Notes under the pieces: model-generated
What the model was told of the DNA's origin: nothing
The model's input: only the letters and a program-made list of their open reading frames with translations
Database searches by the model: none
Shown here: one piece after another, positions 1 through 8,402 of the stretch
Layout of the letters: every line of letters starts with the position of its first letter
Position numbering within the stretch: the first letter of the stretch is position 1
Program-made: the position numbers and the translations under genes
NCBI RefSeq assembly: GCF_000300195.1
Contig: NZ_AMQH01000018.1
Coordinates: forward strand, 62,001 to 126,000
From: Clostridium tunisiense TJ
GTDB lineage: Bacteria; Bacillota; Clostridia; Clostridiales; Clostridiaceae
Direction of reading: 5' to 3'
DNA length: 64,000 nucleotides

Positions 1-460
1 GTACTCTTGAACCAGTAAGCGTAGTAACAGGTTGCACAGTTACAAAGTTTTCTAATGCTGTAAAGTCCCTTTTAAGTTCATTTATCTTAGTATCTTGGTC
101 TATTGGAATTAAATATCCACCATCTTCACCTGTTGTTGAAGATAATGCTCTGTGTTCATCAAGCATTCTTTCTTCATCTTCAGAAAGTTTCCTGCCTCTA
201 AAAGCCTTAACAAATATGTCTCTATACTCTAAATGCTCATCATCATCTGTATTAGTGTCCCTCTTTTGATGATTTCCTTGAGCTTCAAGATCTCTTTTCT
301 CCTCTGCTGCTAAAGCTTCCTCTACTTCTAATTGCTTTTGAAGTGTTCTGATTTCAGTAAGTTTTGCCTGAGCTTCTTCAATTTTACCTTGGTCCTTTAA
401 GCTTCTTGTTTCCCCTAATAAGTTACCTATTTTTGATTTTAATTCTAAAATTTTATCCAT
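1..460 (-). CDS. HK97-type phage major capsid protein, N-terminal part (cut by window edge)
   Basis: The minus strand starts with ATG at 460 behind a GGAGGG ribosome binding site and stays open to the window edge (153 codons seen). The visible product begins with a charged, coiled-coil-like segment (about residues 1-70), as in the scaffold-like delta domain of HK97-family capsid precursors. It then enters a stretch with STTGEDGGYLIP, the typical start of the mature capsid fold. It overlaps the end of the prohead protease gene by 8 bases and follows portal and protease, the standard HK97 order, so the protease probably removes the delta domain during head maturation. The C-terminal part lies outside the window. 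Call is firm from motif and context. Confidence 0.88.
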   Translation of the reverse strand, partial: MDKILELKSKIGNLLGETRSLKDQGKIEEAQAKLTEIRTLQKQLEVEEALAAEEKRDLEAQGNHQKRDTNTDDDEHLEYRDIFVKAFRGRKLSEDEERMLDEHRALSSTTGEDGGYLIPIDQDTKINELKRDFTALENFVTVQPVTTLTGSRV

Positions 461-1091
461 TAATATTCCCTCCAAATTCTTTTTCTAAATATAAAAGCTC
501 TAACTCATCTAAATCCTGAGTTAAAGCTCTTACTTCTTCATCTTTATTATTAAATTCTTCCCTAAACTGCTTTGCTCTTGCCTGAACTACAGTATCCTCA
601 TAGGCTGGAATAGCTGTAATTGTACCCTCTCTTAAATCTATTTTCTTTAAAGTTCTCATTACAGTGTCATTCTCTCTATCGTACTCAACACTATGTTGAA
701 GCACTCTAAAGCCAAAGGAACACCCTCTTACTTCTCCTGATTTAACAAGTTCGTGAACATCACTAGCATAACTAAGTTTCGAGTTAACTTTAGCTTCAAA
801 CTTTAAACCTGCTTTGTCTACGGATAACTTTAAGGTTTCATTCCTGGTACTTGCTAAAGGCTTTGAATAATCATGACTATAAAGCAAGAAAATATTATGT
901 CCATCTTTCAAAGTATCATCAAAAGCACTTCTATCTATTTTCTCAAAATACCCTGTCCAGAGTTCTGTTGCTGAATCAAACTTAGCAATATACCCCTCTA
1001 AGACTAATTCTTTTGCCTCATCCTCGCTTTCTCTAACCTCTATATTTTCCAGGCTCCTAAACTCAAGTTTATCCTTCTCTTTTTCCTCCAT
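453..1091 (-). CDS. Prohead protease, HK97 family (peptidase U35 type)
   Basis: A 212-residue protein between portal and capsid genes. It shows the two hallmarks of phage prohead proteases: a YSHDYSKPLAS segment with the candidate catalytic His at about residue 73, and GCSFGF with the candidate nucleophilic Ser at about residue 125. It should cleave the capsid delta domain and then itself during head assembly. I chose the ATG at 1091 rather than the in-frame GTG at 1100, because that GTG lies inside the AAAGGAGGTGAT ribosome binding site serving the ATG. Its start overlaps the portal gene end by 23 bases and its end overlaps the capsid start, suggesting translational coupling. Confidence 0.9.
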   Translation of the reverse strand: MEEKEKDKLEFRSLENIEVRESEDEAKELVLEGYIAKFDSATELWTGYFEKIDRSAFDDTLKDGHNIFLLYSHDYSKPLASTRNETLKLSVDKAGLKFEAKVNSKLSYASDVHELVKSGEVRGCSFGFRVLQHSVEYDRENDTVMRTLKKIDLREGTITAIPAYEDTVVQARAKQFREEFNNKDEEVRALTQDLDELELLYLEKEFGGNING

Positions 1092-2319
1092 TGCTATCAC
1101 CTCCTTTCAATCGTACTACTTCATTAATATCCTTAAGTTTAAACACCCCACTGTTAACAATAAGGTCGTCTCCCCCTTCTTTTTTCATGTACCCTAAATC
1201 CCACCTTGCTTCATTAGGTGCTTTTATGGATCCAGCTACATATTTAGTTAATATTTCCGCTTGAGTCTTACTATCTGTTCTTAGAATTACATTTTCATTG
1301 AACCTAAAATAGTACCCCTGCTTTCTTTCATCCTCAGTTAGTAGCTTCCAATCCATCTCCTGTTCTATTGATGTAAGTAATGGAAGTAAGGTGTCAACAT
1401 AAAAACTTAAATTTTGTTGTTCTAGAGAATTATTATTTGTGTCTTGCAAATCATTCAGTTGGTGCATTTTAATTCCAAATGCTGCAGCTATTTGTTTAAT
1501 AGACATTTTCTTTATTTGTTCAAACTGTGCATCTGCCAAACTTAAATTTATTGGAGTCACATTGTATCCTGCTGGTACGGGTAATATTTTCCCTGTATTT
1601 GTAGTACCATTAGCTAACTTTTCAAATCTAGTCTGTATTTTCTTTAACTCCTTATCATCTTTAATATCTGATGTAAGTTGTAATAACAATTTAGAAGTTA
1701 ATCCATTAGTAAATAGACGTTTTAGATAAGATTGACTTTCTATATTAGTTTCAATTGTATCTTTTAGACTACTTCTTATACTAGAAAACCTGTAACCATC
1801 TTTAGAAAATCCTTTGAAATGTAGCACATTGCCATATAATGTTGATTGTTCTTTGCCTGTTTCATCCTTATAATAAATTAGAATTTTATTTAATTTAGTA
1901 CTATTAACAATTCCTTTATCATCAATTACTATTCTAGATGGCCTAAAAGGATATAAACTTTTTACATAGTTACCCTTTTTAACAATTAGCGCATATGAAT
2001 GCCCCTCATGCTGTCTAATGGTTTCTATAGCCTTTTGATAATCAATAGCTGTCATGAATTCATTAGGTCTTAAGTTCACCATCTCATATAGAGGATGCTC
2101 TCTAGCAATTCTTTTTCCATCTTCTGTCCTTTGCATTAAATGGCAAGGCATTTTCCCTATGTTCTCTGCTAAAACTTTGATGCAGGTAAAGTATGTTGCC
2201 TCTTTAAGAGCATCACTGCTTCCAAAGTTTCCTCCATCTATGCCAATCAAATCTAGCAAGCTAATTTCCTGCCTTGATAGCTCTATTGATCTTCTTTCAA
2301 ATAATTTGTTAGCAAACAT
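1069..2319 (-). CDS. Phage portal protein, HK97 family
   Basis: A 416-residue protein just downstream of terminase. Features of HK97-type portals include the early segment with ATYFTCIKVLAENIGKMPCHL, the central LTSDIKDDKELKKIQ and LANGTTNTGK region, and the KMSIKQIAAAFGIKMHQLND block followed by SLEQQNLSFYVDTLLP. The portal forms the dodecameric DNA entry ring at one capsid vertex. A GGAGGTG site precedes the ATG. Length is usual for the family, and the order terminase, small membrane protein, portal, protease, capsid supports the call. Confidence 0.93.
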   Translation of the reverse strand: MFANKLFERRSIELSRQEISLLDLIGIDGGNFGSSDALKEATYFTCIKVLAENIGKMPCHLMQRTEDGKRIAREHPLYEMVNLRPNEFMTAIDYQKAIETIRQHEGHSYALIVKKGNYVKSLYPFRPSRIVIDDKGIVNSTKLNKILIYYKDETGKEQSTLYGNVLHFKGFSKDGYRFSSIRSSLKDTIETNIESQSYLKRLFTNGLTSKLLLQLTSDIKDDKELKKIQTRFEKLANGTTNTGKILPVPAGYNVTPINLSLADAQFEQIKKMSIKQIAAAFGIKMHQLNDLQDTNNNSLEQQNLSFYVDTLLPLLTSIEQEMDWKLLTEDERKQGYYFRFNENVILRTDSKTQAEILTKYVAGSIKAPNEARWDLGYMKKEGGDDLIVNSGVFKLKDINEVVRLKGGDSNGGKREG

Positions 2320-2323
2320 TCAC

Positions 2324-2536
2324 TTATTTCACCTCCCTCGCAATAAAATAACTCAGGATAATTAAAATTGTGCTTAGTAAATACATTGCTATGTACTTAT
2401 TGAGTATAAATGTAGTACTAACCATAATAAAAAAAGAAGTAATTAGGAGCACATCAGCAACTAATATCTTCTTTTTCCTGATAGTAATATTAAGTTTGAA
2501 CCTCTTTTTAATTTTTTCTTTTAAATTTTTAATCAT
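2324..2536 (-). CDS. Small two-helix membrane protein of the phage head module
   Basis: A 70-residue protein: basic N-terminus (KNLKEKIKKRFK) followed by two hydrophobic segments, about residues 26-45 and 49-65. It overlaps the terminase large subunit end by 8 bases and sits 5 bases upstream of portal, so it is co-transcribed with late genes. Small membrane proteins at this position are common in clostridial siphophages, but I do not recognise a function. Tight packing in the operon supports it being real. Confidence 0.6.
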   Translation of the reverse strand: MIKNLKEKIKKRFKLNITIRKKKILVADVLLITSFFIMVSTTFILNKYIAMYLLSTILIILSYFIAREVK

Positions 2537-4205
2537 CCCAGCTCTCTCCCATCTTATCTAAAGCATCTATTGGGTCATAATGGTTTATCTCATTTTCTTC
2601 TATAGCTAGCAATAGACCCATCAGCATGGCAATAATTCCATCTATTTTGAATTCTGACCTCTTTTTAGAGAACATAACTCCATTATTTTCGTCTATTTTA
2701 GCTACACAATTCTTTGCCATGAACCTGAAAACCTCATTATTTGCAATAATTAATCTTTCATCAATTAGAAGATTCTCAAAATCATTTATTACCTGAGTCA
2801 TTGTCTTACTACCTTGACCTATAGGTATTACGTCCCACTTTTCTTCTAGTCTATTAATAATAGTTGCACTACCCCACCTATCAAAACCAATCTGCTCTAT
2901 AATAAACTCACTGTCTAAGTCATAAAGGTTATCAAGAAGTCTCTCAAAGTTAATATATTTACCTTCTAATGCAGTTAAATCTCCTTGTTTTTCCCACTTA
3001 ACATATGGGTTATTGTCTTTTTCCTGCCTTTCCACCATTGTGGCTTTTGGAGTATATAAATAAGGATATATTATAAACTTATCTATTTCCTCATTATAAA
3101 ATACAAGAACAAAAGCTGTAACGTCATTCTTTGATGATAAGTCTAGTCCACACCAACATTTCCACCCTTTTAAATCCCCAATGTCAATTTTAGCTGTGCA
3201 CTTGTCCCACAATTCCATATTAATGGCACTCTTAATATGATCTGTAGCTACATGTTGATTTAAAAACATTCTTCTGAACATATTCTCCTGAAGCGGCATT
3301 AGTTTAACCCTATTTGCAAAGTTAACTATATCATCAGGCTTTCTAAACTCTCCTAAGGCTGGATTAGCATTAAACCACTGCATATAATCATCAATTTTAC
3401 AATCCTTCTCAGCTTCATAGATTTTATAGTAGAATGTTTCATCTTCTCCTTTGCCTTCCTCCATAGCTTTTGCCATTTTATATAACTGCATTTCAAGATT
3501 GGTTTCATCTTCTCCGCTGGAAGCAGTAGTAATTGTGAAGGTTAATGGTTCATCCCATATACCTTGACCAGTTTTTAATTTGCCGTAGATTTCATCACTT
3601 GCATACTCGTGAATTTCATCTAAAGCACATGAATAAACTGCATATGAGTCAGCTCCTCCACCATCATTAGATAATACAATTAACTTATTACCATTGTCTT
3701 TTCTTATTATTGTCTTAGTACTATCTAATATTTTACATCTCTTTAATAATGCTTTATTACTTCTGACAAATGCCTTAAAGGTATTGTATAGCTCTGCAGC
3801 CTGCTTTGTAGTATTACCTGTAATTATAAATAAAGCTCCAAATATCTTAGGCTGACAGAAGAATAGATAACTTAAAATTATTCCAATTAAAAAAGACTTA
3901 GAGTTTTTTCTTGCAATGTTTATGTGTGCTTCTCTAAATCTTCTCAGGTTATTCTTTTTATGCTTAACACATAATATTTCTGTAATTATTTCAAACTGAA
4001 ACTTTAATACTGTGAATTTCCTTGAAGTACCTTTGTCATTTTTCAACAAACTAATAAACTTAAATATTTTTCTAGCTTCTTCTTCATCATAATAATATTT
4101 ATTGCTATCCCACTTAATTTTCATTTCTGCTAGGAAAGATTCTAAGTCAAGTTTTTGCTTGAGCCTATTTTCTTCTAAAAGTTTTTCTAGGCGTGTGCTA
4201 ACCAT
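2529..4205 (-). CDS. Phage terminase large subunit (ATPase and nuclease)
   Basis: A 558-residue DNA packaging motor subunit. The ATPase half carries an ARKNSKS Walker A-like motif (about 98-104) and ALDEIHE as Walker B (about 194-200). The nuclease half begins with GLDLSSKNDVTA (about 353-364), whose Asp is an expected metal ligand of the RNase H-like fold. This pattern is that of the HK97/P27-associated Terminase_1 family. It overlaps the small terminase subunit by one base and precedes portal, so packaging and head genes form one operon. Length and both domains appear complete. Confidence 0.93.
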   Translation of the reverse strand: MVSTRLEKLLEENRLKQKLDLESFLAEMKIKWDSNKYYYDEEEARKIFKFISLLKNDKGTSRKFTVLKFQFEIITEILCVKHKKNNLRRFREAHINIARKNSKSFLIGIILSYLFFCQPKIFGALFIITGNTTKQAAELYNTFKAFVRSNKALLKRCKILDSTKTIIRKDNGNKLIVLSNDGGGADSYAVYSCALDEIHEYASDEIYGKLKTGQGIWDEPLTFTITTASSGEDETNLEMQLYKMAKAMEEGKGEDETFYYKIYEAEKDCKIDDYMQWFNANPALGEFRKPDDIVNFANRVKLMPLQENMFRRMFLNQHVATDHIKSAINMELWDKCTAKIDIGDLKGWKCWCGLDLSSKNDVTAFVLVFYNEEIDKFIIYPYLYTPKATMVERQEKDNNPYVKWEKQGDLTALEGKYINFERLLDNLYDLDSEFIIEQIGFDRWGSATIINRLEEKWDVIPIGQGSKTMTQVINDFENLLIDERLIIANNEVFRFMAKNCVAKIDENNGVMFSKKRSEFKIDGIIAMLMGLLLAIEENEINHYDPIDALDKMGESWDD

Positions 4206-4591
4206 TATGAAATTAACCCTTCCATTTGTTTTTCTTCTTCTGTCTTTGGTTCACCACCTGAAGTAATACTTTTATTTGCTCTAGCCCTCGCTGCTGGTGT
4301 CAATCCTAGCTCCTTAGCACAGGTAACCATCCGCTCTTGGGCCTTATTACTTATTGATACTTCTGGTCGTTGCTGCTCATATCCATTAGGAGTAGTAAAT
4401 GTATACCCTTTTTTTCTAAGTATATTTTCACACTCCTTCCACTTGGAATAGTTCATGCAATAAGCTTCCAAAGTTTTCAAATCCTTAGCAGTAATTTCCT
4501 TGTTTTCAGTTTCCACAATTTTTATTATTCTTTTCCATTCTTTCTTAGCTTCACTATCCATCCAGGAAGGGCATGTGATTTTATCTTTCAT
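4205..4591 (-). CDS. Phage terminase small subunit, P27 family
   Basis: A 128-residue DNA-recognition subunit of terminase. The region TAKDLKTLEAYCMNYSKWKECENIL and the later TTPNG...RPEVSISNKAQERM and ELGLTPAARAR blocks are typical of the P27 small terminase family. I chose the ATG at 4591 because AAAGGAGG lies 6 bases upstream; an upstream in-frame extension lacks a site. It overlaps TerL by one base. Upstream (4592-4713) is a short intergenic stretch before the HNH gene, as in many HK97-like phages where HNH, TerS and TerL act together. Confidence 0.88.
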   Translation of the reverse strand: MKDKITCPSWMDSEAKKEWKRIIKIVETENKEITAKDLKTLEAYCMNYSKWKECENILRKKGYTFTTPNGYEQQRPEVSISNKAQERMVTCAKELGLTPAARARANKSITSGGEPKTEEEKQMEGLIS

Positions 4592-4713
4592 ACATTTACC
4601 TCCTTTCATTAGGCTAGGACTCCCCCCATAGCAAAAAGTAGCCAAAAAATTCACAGAAGGTTAGGACCCGCGACATTTTAATAAAAAGAAAAACTTTTGA
4701 TACCCCCACCCTA

Positions 4714-5166
4714 TTATCCAAACTCTTTATAGTATCTTTGAACTAAATTAAATAATAGTTTTTGTATTTGTTTCTTATCTCTTATGGACTTATTATAAAG
4801 TTTGTGTATCCTTCGATGATTACTTTCCGTTAATCCTATTAGATTATCTATATCTAATCTTCTTGTCCAGTCTTCCTTTATCTCAATAATATGGTGATAT
4901 GTTTCAGCTTCTTCTACTTTGTCTAAGATATAATAACTAAATACATCTACACCATTCTGCATTGCTCTAGCTACATCACGAATTCTCTTCCATTCTAAGG
5001 TATTATAAAAGTCTTGCTCTTTTTTATCTGGTCTCTTTAATCTATACTCAGTATGTCTAGCCTTCTCTGCTTCAGCATGAATAGCTTGATGCTTACTGCA
5101 GTACTTAGCTTCATTTTTTATAACCTTAGTACATCCTGTCCAACCACATAGTCTTAGTATTGCCAT
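4714..5166 (-). CDS. Phage HNH endonuclease near terminase
   Basis: A 150-residue protein with an N-terminal zinc site (C7, C12, C23, H26) and a C-terminal HNH core: TYHHIIEIKEDW, then DIDNLIGLTESNHRRIH. Such HNH proteins sit beside TerS/TerL in HK97-like phages and are needed for genome packaging in studied relatives. The ATG overlaps the stop codon of a damaged upstream reading frame (TAATG at 5164-5168), which implies the two were translationally coupled. An AGGAG site lies a few bases upstream. Confidence 0.85.
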   Translation of the reverse strand: MAILRLCGWTGCTKVIKNEAKYCSKHQAIHAEAEKARHTEYRLKRPDKKEQDFYNTLEWKRIRDVARAMQNGVDVFSYYILDKVEEAETYHHIIEIKEDWTRRLDIDNLIGLTESNHRRIHKLYNKSIRDKKQIQKLLFNLVQRYYKEFG

Positions 5167-5348
5167 TAAACCTTTTCTCCTAAAGCCTGACGCTCCACTA
5201 TCTTAAGCATAAATCTTCCCATTATAGATTTATGTTCTTTTTCAACGTTTTCTCCTTGAGCTTCTTTTCTTTACAATTCTAAAAACTTACCTAATATATT
5301 TGCTGCTGACCTACGCAAATCACTCACTTTAACTAAATCTTTATGCAT
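5166..5348 (-). pseudogene. Small phage gene interrupted by an in-frame TAA
   Basis: From an ATG at 5348 behind AGGAGG the frame runs 25 codons (starting MHKDLVKVSDLRR), meets TAA at 5271-5273, then continues in the same frame for 34 sense codons (RKEAQGENVEKEH to VERQALGEKV) to a TAA overlapping the HNH start as TAATG. The second half has coding character and the overlap of a coupled gene, so I read this as one small gene of about 60 codons broken by a nonsense change. A real 25-residue peptide plus leader is the alternative. Function unknown. Confidence 0.5.
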
Positions 5349-5369
5349 GTATATCCTCCTAAAACGATA

Positions 5370-5393
5370 AGAACTACCAATGAAGGTAGTTCT
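5370..5393 (-). terminator. Hairpin after the 315-residue membrane protein gene
   Basis: A perfect 9-base stem (AGAACTACC with GGTAGTTCT) and a 6-base loop lie 20 bases past the stop of the gene ending at 5413, followed on minus by a moderately T-rich TATCGTTTTAG. It probably ends or attenuates that transcript. Confidence 0.55.
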
Positions 5394-5412
5394 ATAAATC
5401 ATGAAAATTATT

Positions 5413-6360
5413 TTAATTATTATCGTTGCTAATTTCATGTAACTCTTTAAATATGCTTTTCCATTTATCATTTAAAAAATCATAGTATTTCAAATGATTA
5501 TTCTCCTGTTCTTCTCTTATATCCTCAAATACTTTTTTAGAACTATATATGATATATTTTAAATTTTCTATGTTAACTTTTAAATCTTCCTTTTCTTCTA
5601 AACTAACCTTTGGTGGCGGTTCCATACCAGGAGTACTTGGCTTATTATGATCAAACTCATATATCTTTACATAATAGTCATGTTCTTCAACACAGTATTT
5701 CAAGTTACTATAATCTTCTAGAAATTTCTCATTAAATACAAACTCCTTAGGAATTAACTCGATATTTCTATGTACCTCCACATAACTATGTTTATTGTTT
5801 TCTGATAAATTTAAAAACTGTTTGCTTTTTTCTAATAATGTATACATTTCGTAGATATAATTTAAATCATCCATTTTCATTATACTTGATAATGTCCTGA
5901 TTTCTGCTCTCCAACTTGAAGAATAATTAATTCCTCTTAAAATTTCTTTCCAAGATAAAATCGCTCTTATTCTTTCTTCTTTTTTCATATCTGGCTTTGC
6001 ATTATCAAGAGAATATTGCACAAGTATATTAAACAAATCTTTAAAGCATATTTTTAAATCATTTTCTATTATAAATGCATTAGTTCTGAATTCTTTTTTT
6101 TCTTTTAGTATTATTAAATTATTTTGATCTTTTCTATTTTCTTCTTGTATCTTTCTTGTTTCATTGGTACTTATCCATAATGCTATAAGTGTAGTAATTC
6201 CACCTATTAAGGACCCTATAAAAGTAATTGTTATTTCTACTTGCTTATCATACATAAACCCACTCAATGGTGATAGAAACCATACTAAACCCAATAATAA
6301 TGATAATAATAATAACAATAAATATAAAATTACTGTTGTCTTCTTAATTTTTTTATTCAT
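5413..6360 (-). CDS. Prophage-encoded membrane protein with cytosolic helical domain (cargo gene)
   Basis: A 315-residue protein with two N-terminal transmembrane helices (about 8-28 and 41-63) and a long, charged, mostly helical cytosolic part beginning ETRKIQEENRKDQ. A Pro-rich insert, HNKPSTPGMEPPPK, lies near residue 240. I chose the ATG at 6360 because GGGGGAGAT precedes it; the upstream in-frame start has no site. It lies between the HNH/terminase block and a DUF2971 gene, has its own hairpin terminator, and does not resemble a structural protein. Two-helix membrane anchors with soluble domains occur in superinfection-exclusion and abortive-infection proteins, but here that is inference only. 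Confidence 0.7.
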   Translation of the reverse strand: MNKKIKKTTVILYLLLLLLSLLLGLVWFLSPLSGFMYDKQVEITITFIGSLIGGITTLIALWISTNETRKIQEENRKDQNNLIILKEKKEFRTNAFIIENDLKICFKDLFNILVQYSLDNAKPDMKKEERIRAILSWKEILRGINYSSSWRAEIRTLSSIMKMDDLNYIYEMYTLLEKSKQFLNLSENNKHSYVEVHRNIELIPKEFVFNEKFLEDYSNLKYCVEEHDYYVKIYEFDHNKPSTPGMEPPPKVSLEEKEDLKVNIENLKYIIYSSKKVFEDIREEQENNHLKYYDFLNDKWKSIFKELHEISNDNN

Positions 6361-6477
6361 TTTATCTCCCCCTCTATGCAATACTTTACAATATTACTTA
6401 ATATTTCACAACAGATATTATCACTTCAAAAAAGCAATACCATCTAAGAAATATGGGAGCTTTACTTTAAGAAGAAA

Positions 6478-6500
6478 AGCACCAGCTTCTCGCCAGTGCT
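6478..6500 (-). terminator. Intrinsic terminator of the DUF2971 gene
   Basis: On minus, AGCACTGGC pairs with GCTGGTGCT (two G-U pairs) across a 5-base loop, then TTTCTTCTT. It lies about 147 bases past the stop at 6647. The 286 bases between 6361 and 6646 hold this hairpin and AT-rich sequence only. Confidence 0.6.
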
Positions 6501-6646
6501 TACTATATCAACTATATACATAATAACATATAATATACCCTCATTACTGACAACTTTTTATATTATAATTGCCTATCATTCTTTTATGAGATAAGTATTG
6601 CAGATGAAAACTAATTCCTACTTTATTGTTTTAACAAAATATACAT

Positions 6647-7522
6647 TTATTCGTTGGTACACTTTTTAAATAACATAGCATATTCATCTTTACTTAATTC
6701 CATTTCCCATACATCTATTTTCTTTTCTTTGCAAATATGTTTTATTTCTTCTTTATCTGCATTGCTTAATCTGCATCCTAAAAACACACTTTTAGGTTTA
6801 GGCATTTCAATATCATATCCATTTGTATCTTGATTATTAAATTTGATTATCCTCCATTCTTTTTCATGTTTCCAACTTAATGACTTAGTAAGCAGTGCTC
6901 TATAAAAATAATTATCACAATTTTTATCATTATTAGTCGCAGTTATATCTGGTAAGCATTTTTGATATACTACTGGATATATGTCAGAATGAAGATGTTT
7001 AACCTTTTGGAAATCGTACCGTAAACATATACCATTATGACTTCCTCCATAGTAACTCCACATATGTACTAAGTTGAACTCTTCACTAAACGAGCCAACA
7101 GCAACACATTTTCTAAATTCATCATAAATTGGTCTTAAATCCTTTTCAAGATTGTTTTTGTAATTATATTTTCTAGCTTGTTTAAATAGCTCTGGTTCTA
7201 ATCCTAAGTCATTGTTATACATTTTCTCTAACTTTTCTTTATCATTCCCCATTGATATTTGACACTCAAACGGGTCATTTAATTCATTTGAATAACTTAT
7301 CCACATTGTATCATCTTTTAAGTTATCCTTGCAAAAGGCAGCAGACTTATACTTATATAAACTTTTAGGCATTCTGCTAATACCTTGTGATATGTCTTTT
7401 ATTTTATCAGTTTGTTCATCATCTATTGGAAATTTATTATAAATATAATCTCTTTTCCAATCATTTTCTTCATAATACCTTTTACACTCTTTACAACAAT
7501 CTTTAGTCCTATAATCGCTCAC
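6647..7522 (-). CDS. DUF2971 family protein (prophage cargo)
   Basis: A 291-residue protein with the DUF2971 pattern: an early PKSLYKYKSA segment, WISYSNELNDPFECQ, then MWSYYGGSHNGICLRYDF and the late WKHEKEWRIIKF block. An N-terminal CCKECKRYY cluster may bind metal. I chose the GTG at 7522 because GGGGGTGG lies 6 bases upstream; longer TTG and ATG options lack a spaced site. The gene has its own terminator (6478-6500), so it may be expressed in the lysogen independently of lytic genes. DUF2971 proteins have no firmly established biochemical role; they are often found in mobile elements and near defence genes. Confidence 0.78.
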   Translation of the reverse strand: MSDYRTKDCCKECKRYYEENDWKRDYIYNKFPIDDEQTDKIKDISQGISRMPKSLYKYKSAAFCKDNLKDDTMWISYSNELNDPFECQISMGNDKEKLEKMYNNDLGLEPELFKQARKYNYKNNLEKDLRPIYDEFRKCVAVGSFSEEFNLVHMWSYYGGSHNGICLRYDFQKVKHLHSDIYPVVYQKCLPDITATNNDKNCDNYFYRALLTKSLSWKHEKEWRIIKFNNQDTNGYDIEMPKPKSVFLGCRLSNADKEEIKHICKEKKIDVWEMELSKDEYAMLFKKCTNE

Positions 7523-7644
7523 TTCTTCCACCCCCATAGTATATATATTATATACTTCCAATTAAAACCCTTTCTTTTATAGCATAAATTTAAAATAAGC
7601 ACTGATATTTCTATCAATGCTCATTTCATGAACTATCCAAATCA

Positions 7645-8121
7645 TTAATGTCTATTATCATTTAAACTACTAATTCTTAACCCTCTTTGATATGAAAACA
7701 ATTCTCTTGACTGTTTTAACCAACGATAAATATTTCTATCTGAAGCTCCTATTTCAACACTAGCCTTAATAACTCTATCTTTAATATCACCAAGTTGCAG
7801 CTCCTTATCTGAATCTTTAAAGTAAACTATCTTAATAGCTTTAAGCACTTCTATTTTGTGCCTAGCTTCTAGTTCGGCTAACACCTTGTCCACAGCTTCC
7901 ATATCTAATATTTCTGATATTCTCTCGTTAACTGCTTTTTCTGCCTTAATAAGAGCTTCTTCAGTTGGTTTTGATACCCCACTCTTAGCATAAGTTTCTT
8001 TCCTCTTTATTTCATCTAATGTTTCAAAATATATCTTCTGTTTAAACTTCTCGGCTGACATTCCATTCTTTGCATAAAATCTAAATGCAGCAGTAGCATA
8101 ATCTCTTAAGTAATCCTTCAT
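7645..8121 (-). CDS. Phage late transcription regulator-like protein (ArpU/sigma-like)
   Basis: A 158-residue protein with an N-terminal helical region and a C-terminal helix-turn-helix-like stretch, VIKASVEIGASDRNIYRWLKQ, followed by a basic tail. Size, HTH placement and position just ahead of the cargo and terminase genes match the ArpU/RinA-like activators that switch on late genes in Gram-positive phages. An AAAGGTG site precedes the ATG at 8121. The family call rests on context and general resemblance, not on a diagnostic motif. Confidence 0.5.
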   Translation of the reverse strand: MKDYLRDYATAAFRFYAKNGMSAEKFKQKIYFETLDEIKRKETYAKSGVSKPTEEALIKAEKAVNERISEILDMEAVDKVLAELEARHKIEVLKAIKIVYFKDSDKELQLGDIKDRVIKASVEIGASDRNIYRWLKQSRELFSYQRGLRISSLNDNRH

Positions 8122-8137
8122 GTTAATCCCACACCTT

Positions 8138-8305
8138 TCAATTAGCTTGCCAATAACTTACTTCCGTTTCACAAGCTTCTATTAAATCATCTATAGTCTC
8201 TATCTCTTCATCATATTGACTGAAGGCTTCAAACTACTCTTCTAACACTTCAGCTTCACTAAATAACTTTATATATCTAAGTAGTTCTAATATCTTCTCA
8301 TTCAT
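8138..8305 (-). pseudogene. Small phage gene interrupted by an in-frame TAG
   Basis: From ATG at 8305 (GGGGAC upstream) the frame reads 23 codons (MNEKILELLRYIKLF then SEAEVLEE), meets TAG at 8234-8236, then continues 31 codons (FEAFSQYDEEIETIDD to YWQAN) to TGA at 8138. Both halves have the acidic, helical composition of one small protein. A single C-to-T change (CAG to TAG) would explain the stop. It directly precedes the late-regulator gene. Function unknown. Confidence 0.55.
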
Positions 8306-8347
8306 TGTCCCCACATCCTTCACCTAATTTTTGAATTATTGCATAAA

Positions 8348-8384
8348 AAATACCGAATTATTCAACATGAATAATGCGGTATTT
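8348..8384 (-). terminator. Strong intrinsic terminator of the 181-residue membrane protein gene
   Basis: A 17-base stem with one mismatch (AAATACCG...ATTATTCA) and a 3-base loop, followed on minus by a T-run (TTTTTTATGC). It lies 18 bases beyond the stop at 8403. The same TACCG...ATTATTCA arms recur in the terminator at 9492-9525 and as single arms at 9036-9063 and 10645-10671. Confidence 0.85.
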
Positions 8385-8402
8385 AAACCTGTTATTTATT
8401 TT

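Noticed and set aside
1439..1729. 96-codon plus-strand frame inside the portal gene
   Set aside because: Antisense to a conserved portal gene, with no ribosome binding site.
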